Source: Cupriavidus sp. P-10
GTDB lineage: Bacteria > Pseudomonadota > Gammaproteobacteria > Burkholderiales > Burkholderiaceae
Reading direction: 5' to 3'
Assembly (NCBI RefSeq): GCF_003402535.2
Contig: NZ_AP025170.1
Span: 3,596,001-3,660,000 of the forward strand
Length of the DNA: 64,000 bases
Below are positions 29,693 to 39,400 of the stretch, one piece after another. How positions within the stretch are numbered: the first letter of the stretch is position 1; every line of letters begins with the position of its first letter. The notes beneath the pieces were generated by a model. It was not told the DNA's origin. It searched no databases and saw only the letters and a list, made by a program, of their open reading frames with translations. Both the position numbers and the translations under genes were made by a program.

Positions 29693-31666
29693 TCAGGGTG
29701 TGACGATGGCGAAGCTCGGTTCGAACTTGTCCATCAGCGCCACCCATGCGGCGAGCGCCTGCGGATCGCCATCGACCTTCGTGCGGCCGGCCTGGGTCTC
29801 CGCCTGCAGCGTGGTCTGCCCCGCCAGCACGCCGGTCAGCACCGCACGCGGCATCGTCAGCGTGGCCTGCGGTGCGGCATGCTGCGCGCCGGCCTTGTAG
29901 CGGAAGACGCCGTTCTCGACCGTCAGCGCGTAGCGCTTGCCGGTGTCCGGCTGGACCCAGTTGATCGCCACGGTCTTGCCCGCGGCGCGGTCTCCGTTCA
30001 GGCTGATCGCGAGGTAGTCCAGGAACATGGTGTCGGTCATCGCGCGCAGCACGTCGGGGCTGCCGGTGCGGCGCGTGGACTTGGGCGCGCCGTCGCGCAG
30101 CTCGGCCGCACCGCTCAGGTAGGCATTGCGCCAGGTGGACGACTCGGCCTGGTAGCCGAGCTGCTCCAGCGCATCGGCTTGTAGCCGGCGCGCGGCCTGG
30201 TTGTTCGGGTCGGCAAAGACCACGTGCTTGAGCACTTCGGCTACCCAGCGGTACTCGCCGCGCGCATACGACGCGCGCGCCTGCTCCATCACGCGCGCCG
30301 CGCCGCCCATGTATTCGACATAGTGCTTGCCGGCGTCCTCGGGCGGCAGCGGGTTGAGGTTGGCCGGGTTGGCGTCGTACCAGCCCAGGTAGCGCTGGTA
30401 GACCGCCTTGGCGTTGTGGCTGACGGTGCCGTAGTAGTCGCGCAGGTGCCACTCTGAGGCCAGCGACGGCGGCAGCTTCACGCGCTCGGCGATCTCGGCT
30501 GGCACATAGCCCAGGTTGGCCAGCCGCAGCGACTGGTCGTGGATGAACTTGTAGCCATCGCGCTGCTTGCCCAGGTAGGTGACGATGTTGTCGCGGCCCC
30601 ACGTCGGCCAGTGGTGCTGCGCGAACAGCACCTCGGTGCGGCCGCCGAAGCGGTCGATGGTTTCGTCCAGCGCGCGCCACCACTGGTTGGCATCGCGTAC
30701 CTGCGCGCCGCGGATGGTGTACAGGTTATGCAGGTTGTGGGTGGCATCCTCGGCCGCGCACAGCGCCTTCCACTGCGGCAGGTACATCAGCATCTCGGCG
30801 GGGGCCTCGGTGCCGGGGGCCATCAGGAACTCGATCTGCACGCCGTCGATGGTGCGGGTTTCGCCGGTTTTGGTGATCAGGTCGGTCGGCGGCACCAGTG
30901 TCAGCGTGCCCTGCGCCACCGCCTTGCCCAGCCCGGCATCGACCTGGGCGGTGGCCGAACGCGGCAGGTTCGTCCCGTACATGTATTGGGCGCGGCGGCT
31001 CATCGCGTTGCCGGCAAAGACGTTCTCGCTGACCGCCTCTTCCATGAAGCCTTCGGGCGCCAGCACCCTGACCTTCCCCGCCTTGACGTCGTCTTCGCTG
31101 ATCACGCCCTTGGCACCGCCGAAGTGGTCTGCATGGCTGTGCGTATAAATTACCGCCACCACCGGCTTTTTGGGGCGGTGCTTGTAGTAAAGCTCCAGGC
31201 CCGTGCGGGCGGTCTCGGTGGCGGTCAGCGGGTCGATGATGATCAGGCCGGTGTCGCCCTCGATGATCGTCATGTTGGAGATATCGAAGCCGCGGATCTG
31301 GTAGATGCGGTCGGTCACCTGGAACAGGCCGTGGTTCATGTTCAGCCGGGCCTGGCGCCACAGGCTGGGGTTGACCGTCGCCGGAGCGGCCTCCTTGTCA
31401 ATGAAGCGGTATGAATCCAGCGACCACACCACCTTGCCTTGCGCATCGCGAATCTCGCCGCTATCGATGGTGCCGATGAAGCCGCGGCGCGCGTCCTCGA
31501 AATCGCGCTGGTTCTGGAATGGCAGCTGCTGCAGCACGGCGGCCTGGGCACGGGCCGTGGCCTCGCTGGCCGGATTGGCCGGTGTGGGGACGGTACCGGC
31601 GGAAGCCGAAGAAGCGGCGAAAACAAGCGCGGCGGCAAGTGCTGCGGTGGTGGCGGTCGGGTACAT
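29693..31666 (-). CDS. Secreted alkylsulfatase-type metallo-beta-lactamase (SdsA1/BDS1-like)
   Basis: 657-residue class III (zinc) alkylsulfatase that removes sulfate from alkyl sulfates such as dodecyl sulfate. A signal peptide (to about ASAG) is followed by a metallo-beta-lactamase domain with the metal motif THSHADHFGG (His176, His178, Asp180, His181) and LFAQHHWPTWGRDNIVTYLG, a hallmark of alkylsulfatases. Next is the helical dimerisation domain, then the C-terminal SCP2-like domain (MDKFEPSFAIVTP at the end). Length and domain order match the family. It is divergent from a TetR gene across a 30-bp operator, so induction by substrate or a long-chain alcohol product is likely (inference). 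Confidence 0.93.
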   Translation of the reverse strand: MYPTATTAALAAALVFAASSASAGTVPTPANPASEATARAQAAVLQQLPFQNQRDFEDARRGFIGTIDSGEIRDAQGKVVWSLDSYRFIDKEAAPATVNPSLWRQARLNMNHGLFQVTDRIYQIRGFDISNMTIIEGDTGLIIIDPLTATETARTGLELYYKHRPKKPVVAVIYTHSHADHFGGAKGVISEDDVKAGKVRVLAPEGFMEEAVSENVFAGNAMSRRAQYMYGTNLPRSATAQVDAGLGKAVAQGTLTLVPPTDLITKTGETRTIDGVQIEFLMAPGTEAPAEMLMYLPQWKALCAAEDATHNLHNLYTIRGAQVRDANQWWRALDETIDRFGGRTEVLFAQHHWPTWGRDNIVTYLGKQRDGYKFIHDQSLRLANLGYVPAEIAERVKLPPSLASEWHLRDYYGTVSHNAKAVYQRYLGWYDANPANLNPLPPEDAGKHYVEYMGGAARVMEQARASYARGEYRWVAEVLKHVVFADPNNQAARRLQADALEQLGYQAESSTWRNAYLSGAAELRDGAPKSTRRTGSPDVLRAMTDTMFLDYLAISLNGDRAAGKTVAINWVQPDTGKRYALTVENGVFRYKAGAQHAAPQATLTMPRAVLTGVLAGQTTLQAETQAGRTKVDGDPQALAAWVALMDKFEPSFAIVTP

Positions 31667-31718
31667 ACGGTGCTCCTGTCAACGCTGCCACCGGCCTCAC
31701 TGGAACCGGGGGAGCGAT

Positions 31719-31748
31719 AAGATTGTCCTGAACGTTCAGTACAATCTT
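31719..31748. promoter_or_regulatory. TetR-type operator, 30-bp inverted repeat
   Basis: Outer arms AAGATTGT and ACAATCTT and inner arms CTGAAC and GTTCAG form a 30-bp palindrome with only one mismatched pair. It lies between the divergent alkylsulfatase and TetR genes and is the obvious binding site of that repressor. Confidence 0.8.
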
Positions 31749-31819
31749 GCAGTTTGCTAGCAGAGCGCTGCTACTGTCAAATCACTTCCGGCTGGAAAAT
31801 TCTGAAATTCGCCCCCCGT

Positions 31820-32449
31820 ATGTCGCCGCCGATGCCCCCGTCCCCCAAAACCCCGCCCGCCGCAATCAAGAACCGCCGCGGCCTGGAAACCCGCGACCGG
31901 ATCCTCGCCGTCGCGCGTGCGCTGATCAGCGCGCATGGCTACTCCGAGGTCACGCTCGACCAGCTCTCCGCCGAGGTTGGCGTGGCCAAGAGCAGCCTGC
32001 TGTGGCATTTCGGCAGCAAGGAGATGCTGCTGGCGCAAGCCGCGACCAGCCTGTTCGAAGACTTTGGCCATGACCTGGGGGGTGTCGCCAGGCATGCCGG
32101 CAAGACGCCCCCGCAGCGGCTGGAAACGTTGTTTGACGAGCTCGCCGACTATTTCACGGCCAACCCCGAGGCCAAGGGCGTGGTGCTGGGCCTGTTGTTC
32201 TCCGGCGGCGTGCCGGCCAGCGTGCGCGAGCAGATCCGCCACAGCTGGGACGCGCATGTGCGCGACCTGGCCGAGGTGCTGTCACTGCCGGGCCAGCCGA
32301 TGCCGCCCGACATGTCGCGCCTGATCGTGGCGACGCTGCACGGCTGCTATGTCCACTGGTACGCCAGCGACCGCAGCGAGCCCATTGCGAGTTTCCTGGC
32401 GCCCGCGCGTACCTTGTTCAGCGATTGGCTGCGTATGCGGGAGCGCTGA
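31820..32449 (+). CDS. TetR/AcrR-family transcriptional regulator
   Basis: 209-residue repressor. Residues ~20-65 are the TetR DNA-binding domain (RDRILAVARALISAHGYSEV then TLDQLSAEVGVAKSSLLWHF), ending in the conserved GSKEMLL; the C-terminal ligand domain is not assignable. The ATG at 31820 gives a normal N-terminus; a TTG at 31754 would add 22 residues but encroaches on the operator. It is divergent from the alkylsulfatase gene and most likely represses it through the 30-bp palindrome. It converges on the ornithine cyclodeaminase-family gene, with 10 bp between them. Confidence 0.9.
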   Translation: MSPPMPPSPKTPPAAIKNRRGLETRDRILAVARALISAHGYSEVTLDQLSAEVGVAKSSLLWHFGSKEMLLAQAATSLFEDFGHDLGGVARHAGKTPPQRLETLFDELADYFTANPEAKGVVLGLLFSGGVPASVREQIRHSWDAHVRDLAEVLSLPGQPMPPDMSRLIVATLHGCYVHWYASDRSEPIASFLAPARTLFSDWLRMRER

Positions 32450-32459
32450 TCGGCCGGCG

Positions 32460-33413
32460 TCAGGCGCGGCTGGCCAGCACGCACGCCGCGAGGTCCCACA
32501 GCGCATAGCCCACGCTCTTGAACACCAGCGGGCTGCCGCCGCGCGCGCGGATCGCGTCCGCCTGCAGGATCGCGGTCTCGAACGGCTGCACGGTGCCCCA
32601 GTCGATGCCCGCCTGCAGCAGGTCGCCCGCCTCTTCCTCGATGCCGAACAGCGTATCGGCCAGCAGGCGCCCATGGTCCGCGGCGGCATGGCACAGCTGC
32701 GGCGGCAGTTCGCACATGTCTGGGCGGAAGGCGCCGACCGCGGCAATGAAGTGATCGTCGCGCCAGAGGCCGCTGTCCAGGTCAGGCAACACCGGAGTAC
32801 GGCTGGACGTGACCGTGACCACCATCGACACGCGCGGCAGCACCGCTGCAACGGTCTCAGTCACCTCCGCATCGACTCCCAGCGTGCGCGCCTGCGCAGC
32901 CAGCGCCTCGGCCTTGCCGCGCGTGCGCGACTGCAGCCAGACTTTGCGCACGCCCAGGCCGGCGATAAAGGCCTCCAGGTGCGTCAGCGCCTGCACGCCG
33001 GCGCCGATGATCAACAGTTCGCCGTCGGTGCGCGCCGCGAAGCATTGCGCCGCCAGCAGCGACACCGCCGCGGTACGCCTGCCGGTTACCGTCGGTCCGT
33101 CAAGCATGGCAAGACGCGCGCCGGTATGCGCGTCGGCCACCACCACCTCGCCGAGAATACTGGGCAGCCCGCGCTGCGGATTGCCAGGATGCACGGTGAT
33201 GTTCTTGGTCATCACCAGGTTGCGGTTGCGCGCCGGCATTACCAGCAGCGTGCCCTCGCCGTGCTGCGCGTCGCCGACCGGCAGCGCGATGCGCGGCGGC
33301 GCCATCGCCGTGCCATCGCGCAGCTCGGCCAGCATGTCGGCGATGGCGCGCGCCAGTTCGGGATACGGCAGGCGGGCCGCCGTGCTGGCGGCATCGAGGG
33401 GAAGCAGGGACAT
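32460..33413 (-). CDS. Ornithine cyclodeaminase/mu-crystallin family protein
   Basis: 317-residue NAD(P)-binding protein of the ornithine cyclodeaminase/mu-crystallin family, which includes ketimine and delta-1-pyrroline-2-carboxylate reductases and alanine dehydrogenases. It shows APPRIALPVGD, VMTKNITVHPGNPQRGLPSI, LAMLDGPTVTGRRTAAVSLL and the dinucleotide motif LLIIGAGVQALTHLEAF; a C-terminal VFKSVGYALWDLAA closes the family pattern. The replacement around the substrate site (GPTVTGRRTAA) fits reductases better than true ornithine cyclodeaminase, but the reaction cannot be fixed. There is no proline or ornithine gene nearby. It starts at the ATG at 33413. Confidence 0.88.
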   Translation of the reverse strand: MSLLPLDAASTAARLPYPELARAIADMLAELRDGTAMAPPRIALPVGDAQHGEGTLLVMPARNRNLVMTKNITVHPGNPQRGLPSILGEVVVADAHTGARLAMLDGPTVTGRRTAAVSLLAAQCFAARTDGELLIIGAGVQALTHLEAFIAGLGVRKVWLQSRTRGKAEALAAQARTLGVDAEVTETVAAVLPRVSMVVTVTSSRTPVLPDLDSGLWRDDHFIAAVGAFRPDMCELPPQLCHAAADHGRLLADTLFGIEEEAGDLLQAGIDWGTVQPFETAILQADAIRARGGSPLVFKSVGYALWDLAACVLASRA

Positions 33414-33472
33414 GCGGGCGCTCCGGCTGGATGGTGAAGCGGCAATTATGCGTTACGGCCCGTGCAGCGATG

Positions 33473-35731
33473 TCAGCGCCTGGCAGGCACGGACGGTGAA
33501 CGCACCGAAGCACCGCGCACCTCGATGCCGATCCGGTCCACCACCCTGCCCGCAGCGTCGAGCAGTTCCACCTGGTGGCGCCCCGGCCACGGCAGCCACG
33601 CCACCTCGGCGCCGCGGCCGAGCGGCTTGCCGTCCATGCGCCAGTTCACCGCGCGTGCGGACTGGCCGGCGATGCCTTCGGCGTGGAACCACACGCGCTG
33701 CGACGCCGGTGGCATGTCAGGATCGAGCGCGAACACAGTGCCGTTGGCCGGGCTGGCAATCACCGGAGAGGTGCTGGCTGCCGCTGCGGGCTTGCCTACG
33801 CTGACGCGCGTCATTGCCGTGCCGGCGAGGAACACCTCTTCCCGCGCGGGCTCGAGGCCATCGTCGAAGCTCAGCGCCACGCGCTGGACGCCCGCGGGCA
33901 TGTCGGGCGCGCGGCTGCCTTGCGCGCGATGCAGCGCGTCCATGACCTCGTGCCAGATCGGTGCCGCGCCGGACACCCCGGAGACATCATGCATGGCCGC
34001 GCCGCTGGCGTTACCGACCCACACGCCGACGGTATAGCGCTGCGACCAGCCGATGCACCAGTTGTCGCGCATGTCCTTGCTGGTGCCGGTCTTGACCGCG
34101 GTCCAGAAGCGCGTGGTCAGCGGGCTGTCGAGTCCGAAGGTGCGGGCGCGTGCGTGGCGGTCGGCAAGGATGTCGCCGATCACGTAGCTCGCGGCCGGCT
34201 GCATGACGGGCACCGCAGCGGCGGACGGCGCGCCTTCGCGCAGCCGCGGCGGCGCATAGCGCCCGCCATTGGCGAGCGCGCGATAGGCATTGGTCAGCGC
34301 CAGCAGCGACACGTCGGCGCTGCCCAGCGCCAGGCTGTAGCCGTAGTAGTCGCCCGCCTCGGTCAGCGGCAGGCCCAGCGCCACCAGCCGCTTGTGGAAG
34401 CGGTGCGGGGTCACCATCACCAGCGTGCGCACCGCCGGCACGTTCAGCGATGCCGCCAGCGCCGCGCGCGTGCTGACCCAGCCGGCGTAGCGATGGTCGT
34501 AGTTCTGCGGCACGTAGAGTCCGCCGCCCACCGGCAGGTTCACCGGCCGGTCATCGAGCAGCGACGCCGCGGTCAGCCGCCTCTCCTCCAGCGCCTGCGC
34601 GAACAGGAACGGCTTGAGCGTCGAGCCGGCCTGCCGCAGCGCAGCCGCGTGGTCGACCTGCGCGGCCGACGACAGCGCGCCGGACGATCCAACATAGGCC
34701 AGCACGTCGCCGCTGGCGTTGTCGATCACCACCACCGCGCCATCCTCGACATGGCGCCCCGCCAGCTCGCGCAGGTGACGGTCGAGACTTGCCACCGCCG
34801 CGCGCTGCAGGCGGGCATCGAGCGTGGATGTCATGCGTGCTGGCATGGGCGCGCCCGGCGCAAGCTGCGCGCGCATGTCGCTGACCAGCCGGCGCGCGAG
34901 ATGCGGAGCAAGCTGCCGACCCGCGGCGTGCGCCGACGCCATGGCGTTACGCTGCGCCACCGGTCCGGTACGCAGCAGCGCCAGCTGCGCGAAGCCTTCC
35001 AGCCCCTCGCATTCGCGCGGCAGCCGCATTTCGCGCAGGATGCCGCACGCGCGACGCGCCACCTGTGCGGCCGGCGCATTGGGCGCGCGCACCAGCGCCA
35101 CCGCCAGCGCAGATTCGCGCGCATCGAGCCCTTCCGGATACTTGCCGAACAACACCTGCGACATCGCCGACAAGCCGACCAGCTCGCCGCGGAACGGCAC
35201 CAGGTTCAGGTACGCCTCGAGGATCTGGTCCTTGTTCCAGCTGCGCTCGAGCACCGCGGCGCCCGCCGCCTGGCCGACCTTCTGCGTGAAGCTGCGCCCC
35301 TGCGCCGCCGCGCCGGGCCTGCGCAGGTCATCGTCCAGCAGCCCGGCCAGCTGCATGGTCAGCGTCGAAGCGCCACGCGTGCGCGTGTTCCACAGGTTGG
35401 CCCACGCCGCAGCGGCCACGCCCTGCCAGTCGACGCCGCTATGCGCATGGAAGCGCTTGTCTTCCGACAGCACGATAGCCGTGCGCAGCGCGGGCGAGGT
35501 TTGCTCCAGTGCGACCCAATCGCCGCGGCGTGCGCGAAAGTCGTCGCGTACCCGCCCGACGACGTCGCCGTGGCGATCCAGCACGACCACGTCGGCGCTG
35601 CGCCAGTCGTCGCGCACCTGCGCGAAGGTCGGCATGAAGGTCGGTATGAAGGTCGGCAGCGCGGCGGCGTGCGCGCTCCATAGCAGCGGCCACAGCGCAA
35701 GGATGGCAAGACGCCCGCTGCGCGGCTTCAT
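33473..35731 (-). CDS. pbpC: Penicillin-binding protein 1C (PbpC)
   Basis: 752-residue bifunctional peptidoglycan synthase. After a signal/anchor (LAILALWPLLWSAHAAALP) comes a family 51 glycosyltransferase domain (EDKRFHAHSGVDWQGV and RGASTLTMQLAGLL), then a transpeptidase domain with the active Ser motif GSTLK and KTGTSKDMRDNW, and a C-terminal biPBP domain characteristic of PbpC. Residues 26-37 hold a small repeat (PTFIPTFMPTF). Its ATG overlaps the stop of the YhhN-like gene by 4 bp, and that gene in turn overlaps the alpha-2-macroglobulin gene. PbpC and bacterial alpha-2-macroglobulin are known partners, thought to repair the wall after attack. Confidence 0.95.
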   Translation of the reverse strand: MKPRSGRLAILALWPLLWSAHAAALPTFIPTFMPTFAQVRDDWRSADVVVLDRHGDVVGRVRDDFRARRGDWVALEQTSPALRTAIVLSEDKRFHAHSGVDWQGVAAAAWANLWNTRTRGASTLTMQLAGLLDDDLRRPGAAAQGRSFTQKVGQAAGAAVLERSWNKDQILEAYLNLVPFRGELVGLSAMSQVLFGKYPEGLDARESALAVALVRAPNAPAAQVARRACGILREMRLPRECEGLEGFAQLALLRTGPVAQRNAMASAHAAGRQLAPHLARRLVSDMRAQLAPGAPMPARMTSTLDARLQRAAVASLDRHLRELAGRHVEDGAVVVIDNASGDVLAYVGSSGALSSAAQVDHAAALRQAGSTLKPFLFAQALEERRLTAASLLDDRPVNLPVGGGLYVPQNYDHRYAGWVSTRAALAASLNVPAVRTLVMVTPHRFHKRLVALGLPLTEAGDYYGYSLALGSADVSLLALTNAYRALANGGRYAPPRLREGAPSAAAVPVMQPAASYVIGDILADRHARARTFGLDSPLTTRFWTAVKTGTSKDMRDNWCIGWSQRYTVGVWVGNASGAAMHDVSGVSGAAPIWHEVMDALHRAQGSRAPDMPAGVQRVALSFDDGLEPAREEVFLAGTAMTRVSVGKPAAAASTSPVIASPANGTVFALDPDMPPASQRVWFHAEGIAGQSARAVNWRMDGKPLGRGAEVAWLPWPGRHQVELLDAAGRVVDRIGIEVRGASVRSPSVPARR

Positions 35732-36432
35732 GGTTGCGACCGTCCGGATACGATGCCCGCCACCAGTAGCACCTGCGCCGCCGCGTAGGTCCACCAGATC
35801 CCGAGCGCGAAGGTCTCGAACGGCACCAGGAAACGCGCGATGCCGATCATCATGTCGGACGCGGCAAAGCACAGCGCGCCCAGCGCGGCCAGTGGCGTCG
35901 GCAGCCGAGCCACCAGCGCGCTGCAAGCCATTGCCGCGAGCACGCCCACGTACAGCGACACCGGCACCGTCAGCGTGCCAAGATTTGGCCAGAAGCGGCC
36001 CAGCATGGTGCCGGCCACGCCCAGCAAGGCGCCGCATGCGATCAGCCGATGCGGGCGCAGGTCGCCCGCCAGCGGCACCAGCAGCCGCAGGTAGGCGAGG
36101 TGCGCCAGCAGGAAGGCACCCAGCCCGCCCACGAACGAGAACGACAGCGCCGGCACCGCCAGCAGGAAATCGCCGATGGCCGAGCAGACCAGCGCCGTCA
36201 CCAGCCAGCGCCGCTCCGCCAGCGGGCGGTGAAACCACGCGGCGCGCGCCAGCAGCAGCGCCATCGCGACCTTCCACGCGGGCTGCATGGCGATCTGGCC
36301 GTTCAGCGGCGCGCCCTCGGGCAACTCCATCGACACCTGCACCAGCAGGACGCCATAGATCAGGCCCGCCAGCGCGCCCGCGAGCCACCACTCGCGCACG
36401 CGCGCCGGCATCCTCATTGCCAGCCAGCTCAT
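35728..36432 (-). CDS. YhhN/TMEM86 (lysoplasmalogenase-like) membrane protein
   Basis: 234-residue integral membrane protein with about eight hydrophobic segments, of the YhhN/TMEM86 family, some members of which hydrolyse lysoplasmalogen vinyl-ether bonds. Family features are KVAMALLLARAAWFHRPLAERRW, GDFLLAVP (conserved Asp), and CFAASDMMIGIARFLVPF (second conserved Asp). It is translationally coupled on both sides by ATGA overlaps: to alpha-2-macroglobulin upstream and pbpC downstream. Plasmalogens are rare in aerobic Proteobacteria, so its real substrate may be a different lipid. Its place between two periplasmic defence and cell-wall genes suggests a role at the envelope (inference). Confidence 0.9.
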   Translation of the reverse strand: MSWLAMRMPARVREWWLAGALAGLIYGVLLVQVSMELPEGAPLNGQIAMQPAWKVAMALLLARAAWFHRPLAERRWLVTALVCSAIGDFLLAVPALSFSFVGGLGAFLLAHLAYLRLLVPLAGDLRPHRLIACGALLGVAGTMLGRFWPNLGTLTVPVSLYVGVLAAMACSALVARLPTPLAALGALCFAASDMMIGIARFLVPFETFALGIWWTYAAAQVLLVAGIVSGRSQP

Positions 36433-39400
36433 GGACGTGCCCCGACTACCAGCCGCGCGTTCGGCGCCACGCCGAACACATCGGGCGCGTACATCGCCTC
36501 GACACGCGACGGCGGCAGCGAGAACTCGCCGGCGTTGTTCAGGCGCACCGTGTACTCGACCGAGACCGTCCCCTTGGGCAGATAGCCGAAATACTCGCGA
36601 TACGCCTGCGGCGTGCGTTCGGTGTAGGCCGGCCACGCCACGCCCTTGCGCCGCTCGCCGCGCGTGGCGATCTGCGAATCGCGGCCCAGGCCGCTGCCGA
36701 GTATGGTGGCGCCGGCGGGCACCGGATCGCTGACCACGACCCAGGTCATGTCGGCCTGCGCATCGATCTCGAGCTTGACGCGGTACACGTCGCCGCGCGA
36801 CCACTTGCCCGGCACCGCCTGCTCCTGCGGCGTCACGGTGCGCATGATGCGGTAGCCCGCGGCCAGCGGCGCGGTGACCGGCACCGCGGCCAGTGCCTGC
36901 ACAGTCGCCCAGGGATGGCCCGCGCCGGCCTGCTCGACATGCAGCGTGCCGCCTTCGGTGCCTGCCGGCCACGGCAGGTCGACACTGCCCTGCGCCACGC
37001 CGTCGTTGCGCTGCGCCCGGGCCCAGTCGAAGCTGCGCGTGCCATCGGCTGCGTTGCTCACAGCGACACGCGCGCTGCCCGCCACCGGCGTCTTCTCGAA
37101 CACCTGCGCGAAGCGCGCCACCGCCAGCATGCCCCACGCGTTGGCAGTGGTGGTGCCCCATGCGCCGCGCACCTGACGGCCGATCAACCCGGTGGCCAGC
37201 TGTGGCGCGTCTTCCTTCCAGCCCGGCAGCTCCGCGGCCAGCGCCAGCAGGCGCGCGGCGTTGGTATCGCCACCGGCCATCATCCACCACCAGTTGTCGT
37301 TGCGCTCGGTGGAGAACGCCAGCCGCGTGCCCTGCACCGTCAGGCGCGAACGCAGCAATTGCTGGGCCTCGGCCAACCGCGGCTCGCGCTGCGGGATATC
37401 GGCCACGCGCGTCAGCAGCAGGGTCCAGTCGAGCAGCGCCGACGTCGGCCATTGCGCCGGCAGGATCTGGATCGCATCCAGCATGCGTGCCTGCGCATGG
37501 CCGGTGCGTGACAGCGCTTCGAGCGCGGCCAGCTTGCGCACCTCCAGGTACTGCGTGCCGCCCGCCGGCGACCAGCTGTCGCGGCGGATGCGCCCTTCGA
37601 CGAAGTCGGCCAGGCCGCGCTCCATCTGTTCGCGCTGCGCGTCGGGAATGCGCAACGCCAGACCGGCGCGCGCGGCCTCGTCCGTCACCGCCAGCAGGTA
37701 AGCGGTCAGCACCTCGCTGCCATAGTCGCTGTCCGAAGCCAGCGGGAAGTACGAAGCCAGCCCGTTGGCGTCGAGGTACGACGGCAGCTGTGTCATCAGT
37801 GCTTCCCACGCGGCCGTGTCGTTCAGGCCGATCGCCTTCGACGCGCGCTGCTCCAGGCAGGTGAACGGATAGTTGCGGAACCACTCGCGCACGCCCGGCA
37901 TGCCGCCCGCCAGCGACGACTGGAAGTTCACTTGCAGCCCGCCGCGCACCTTGCCGGCGGGATCCGCCAGCGCACCCGGCGGCGCCTTGACCGGCACCGA
38001 CAGCGACGGCGCCACCTGCGCCAGCGTGGCCTGCTGTACCGTCACCGGCACCGCTGGGACGATCTGCTGCGAGACCTTGATGCGGTCGCCGGCATTGCCG
38101 CCGCCCTGCTCGCTCGCCTGCACTTCCCACATCACGGTGCCGCTGCGCGCATACGCCAGCAGCATGGGTGCGGTCACGTCCCAGCCGATTTCGCGCGCTT
38201 CACCCGCGGGAATCTGCACGGTCTGCGCCGGCAGCGTGCCGTCGTTGCCGAGCAGCGTGGCGCGCGCGCTCGCCTGCACGGTCATCGCGCGCCTGGTGGT
38301 ATTGCGCAGCGTGAACATGGCGCGGTAGCGGTCGTCCTCGCGCACCAGCTGCGGCAGCCCGGAAATCACCTGCAGGTCCTGCGTGGCGGCGATGGTGGCG
38401 CTGCCGGTACCGAAGCGGCCAACGCCAAGGTCGGCCACCGCGACGATGCGGAAGCTGGTCAGCGAATCGTTGAGCGGCACTTCCAGGCTGGCGCGCCCTT
38501 CGGCATCGAGCTGCACGCGCGGGTTCCACAGCAGTAGCGTGTCGAACAGCTCCCGCGTCGGGCTCTTGCCGCCGCCACCGCCCGCGGGCACCGCTTTGCG
38601 GCCATAGTGCCGGCGACCGATGATTTCCATCTGCGCGGTCGACGTTTCCACGCCATAGCCGCGCCGCTGCAGCATGGCGTCGAGCAGGTCCCAGCTGGTG
38701 TTGGGCATCAGCTCCAGCAGCGCCTGGTCGACCGCGGCCAGCGCGACTTCGCCATTGGCGGCGGGCTTGCCGTCGGGCAGCCTGACCTGGATCGCCACGC
38801 GTGCCTTGCCGCGCACCGGATAGCTGGTCTTGTCGGGCGTCACCGTGACATCGAGCCGGTGCCCGGCATTGCCCACCCTGATCTCGGCCAGCCCCAGCCG
38901 GAAGGCCGGCTTGGACAGGTCGACCAGCGCCGTCGGCGCGGCATATTCGCGGCCTTCGCTGCGGAAGGCGCGCCACCACTCGCCGGGCTGGCGCCAGCCC
39001 CAGGTAAAGAACGAATACCACGGCACCTCATGCAGGCGCCCGCGCAGCGCCAGCACCGAGACGTAGACATTGGGCCCCCACTCCGGCTTGACCTGCACGC
39101 GCACCGTGGGGTCGCTGCCATGCAGCTCGACCACCTGGGTCTGGTAGACGCCCTCGCGCTCCACCGCCACCAGCGCAGTGGCGTGGCGGAACGGCATGCG
39201 CACCTGGAACTCCGCGGTGTCGCCCGGCGCGTAGAACTTCTTCTCGGGCAGCAGGTCGATGCGGTCATGGTTTTCGCCGCCGAACCACAGTTCGCCCTGG
39301 CGCGTGACCCACACCGTCGAAGCGGCCTGCGCGGTGCGTCCCTCCTTGTCGCGCGCGCTCGCCACCAGTTCGACCTGGCCGGCCTGCTCCAGCGCCACCT

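Noticed and set aside
34824..37511. 895-codon antisense open frame opposite pbpC, the YhhN-like gene and alpha-2-macroglobulin
   Set aside because: Long antisense frames are expected in GC-rich genes; the translation is Arg/Pro/Ala-rich without domains, while the other strand has clear families.
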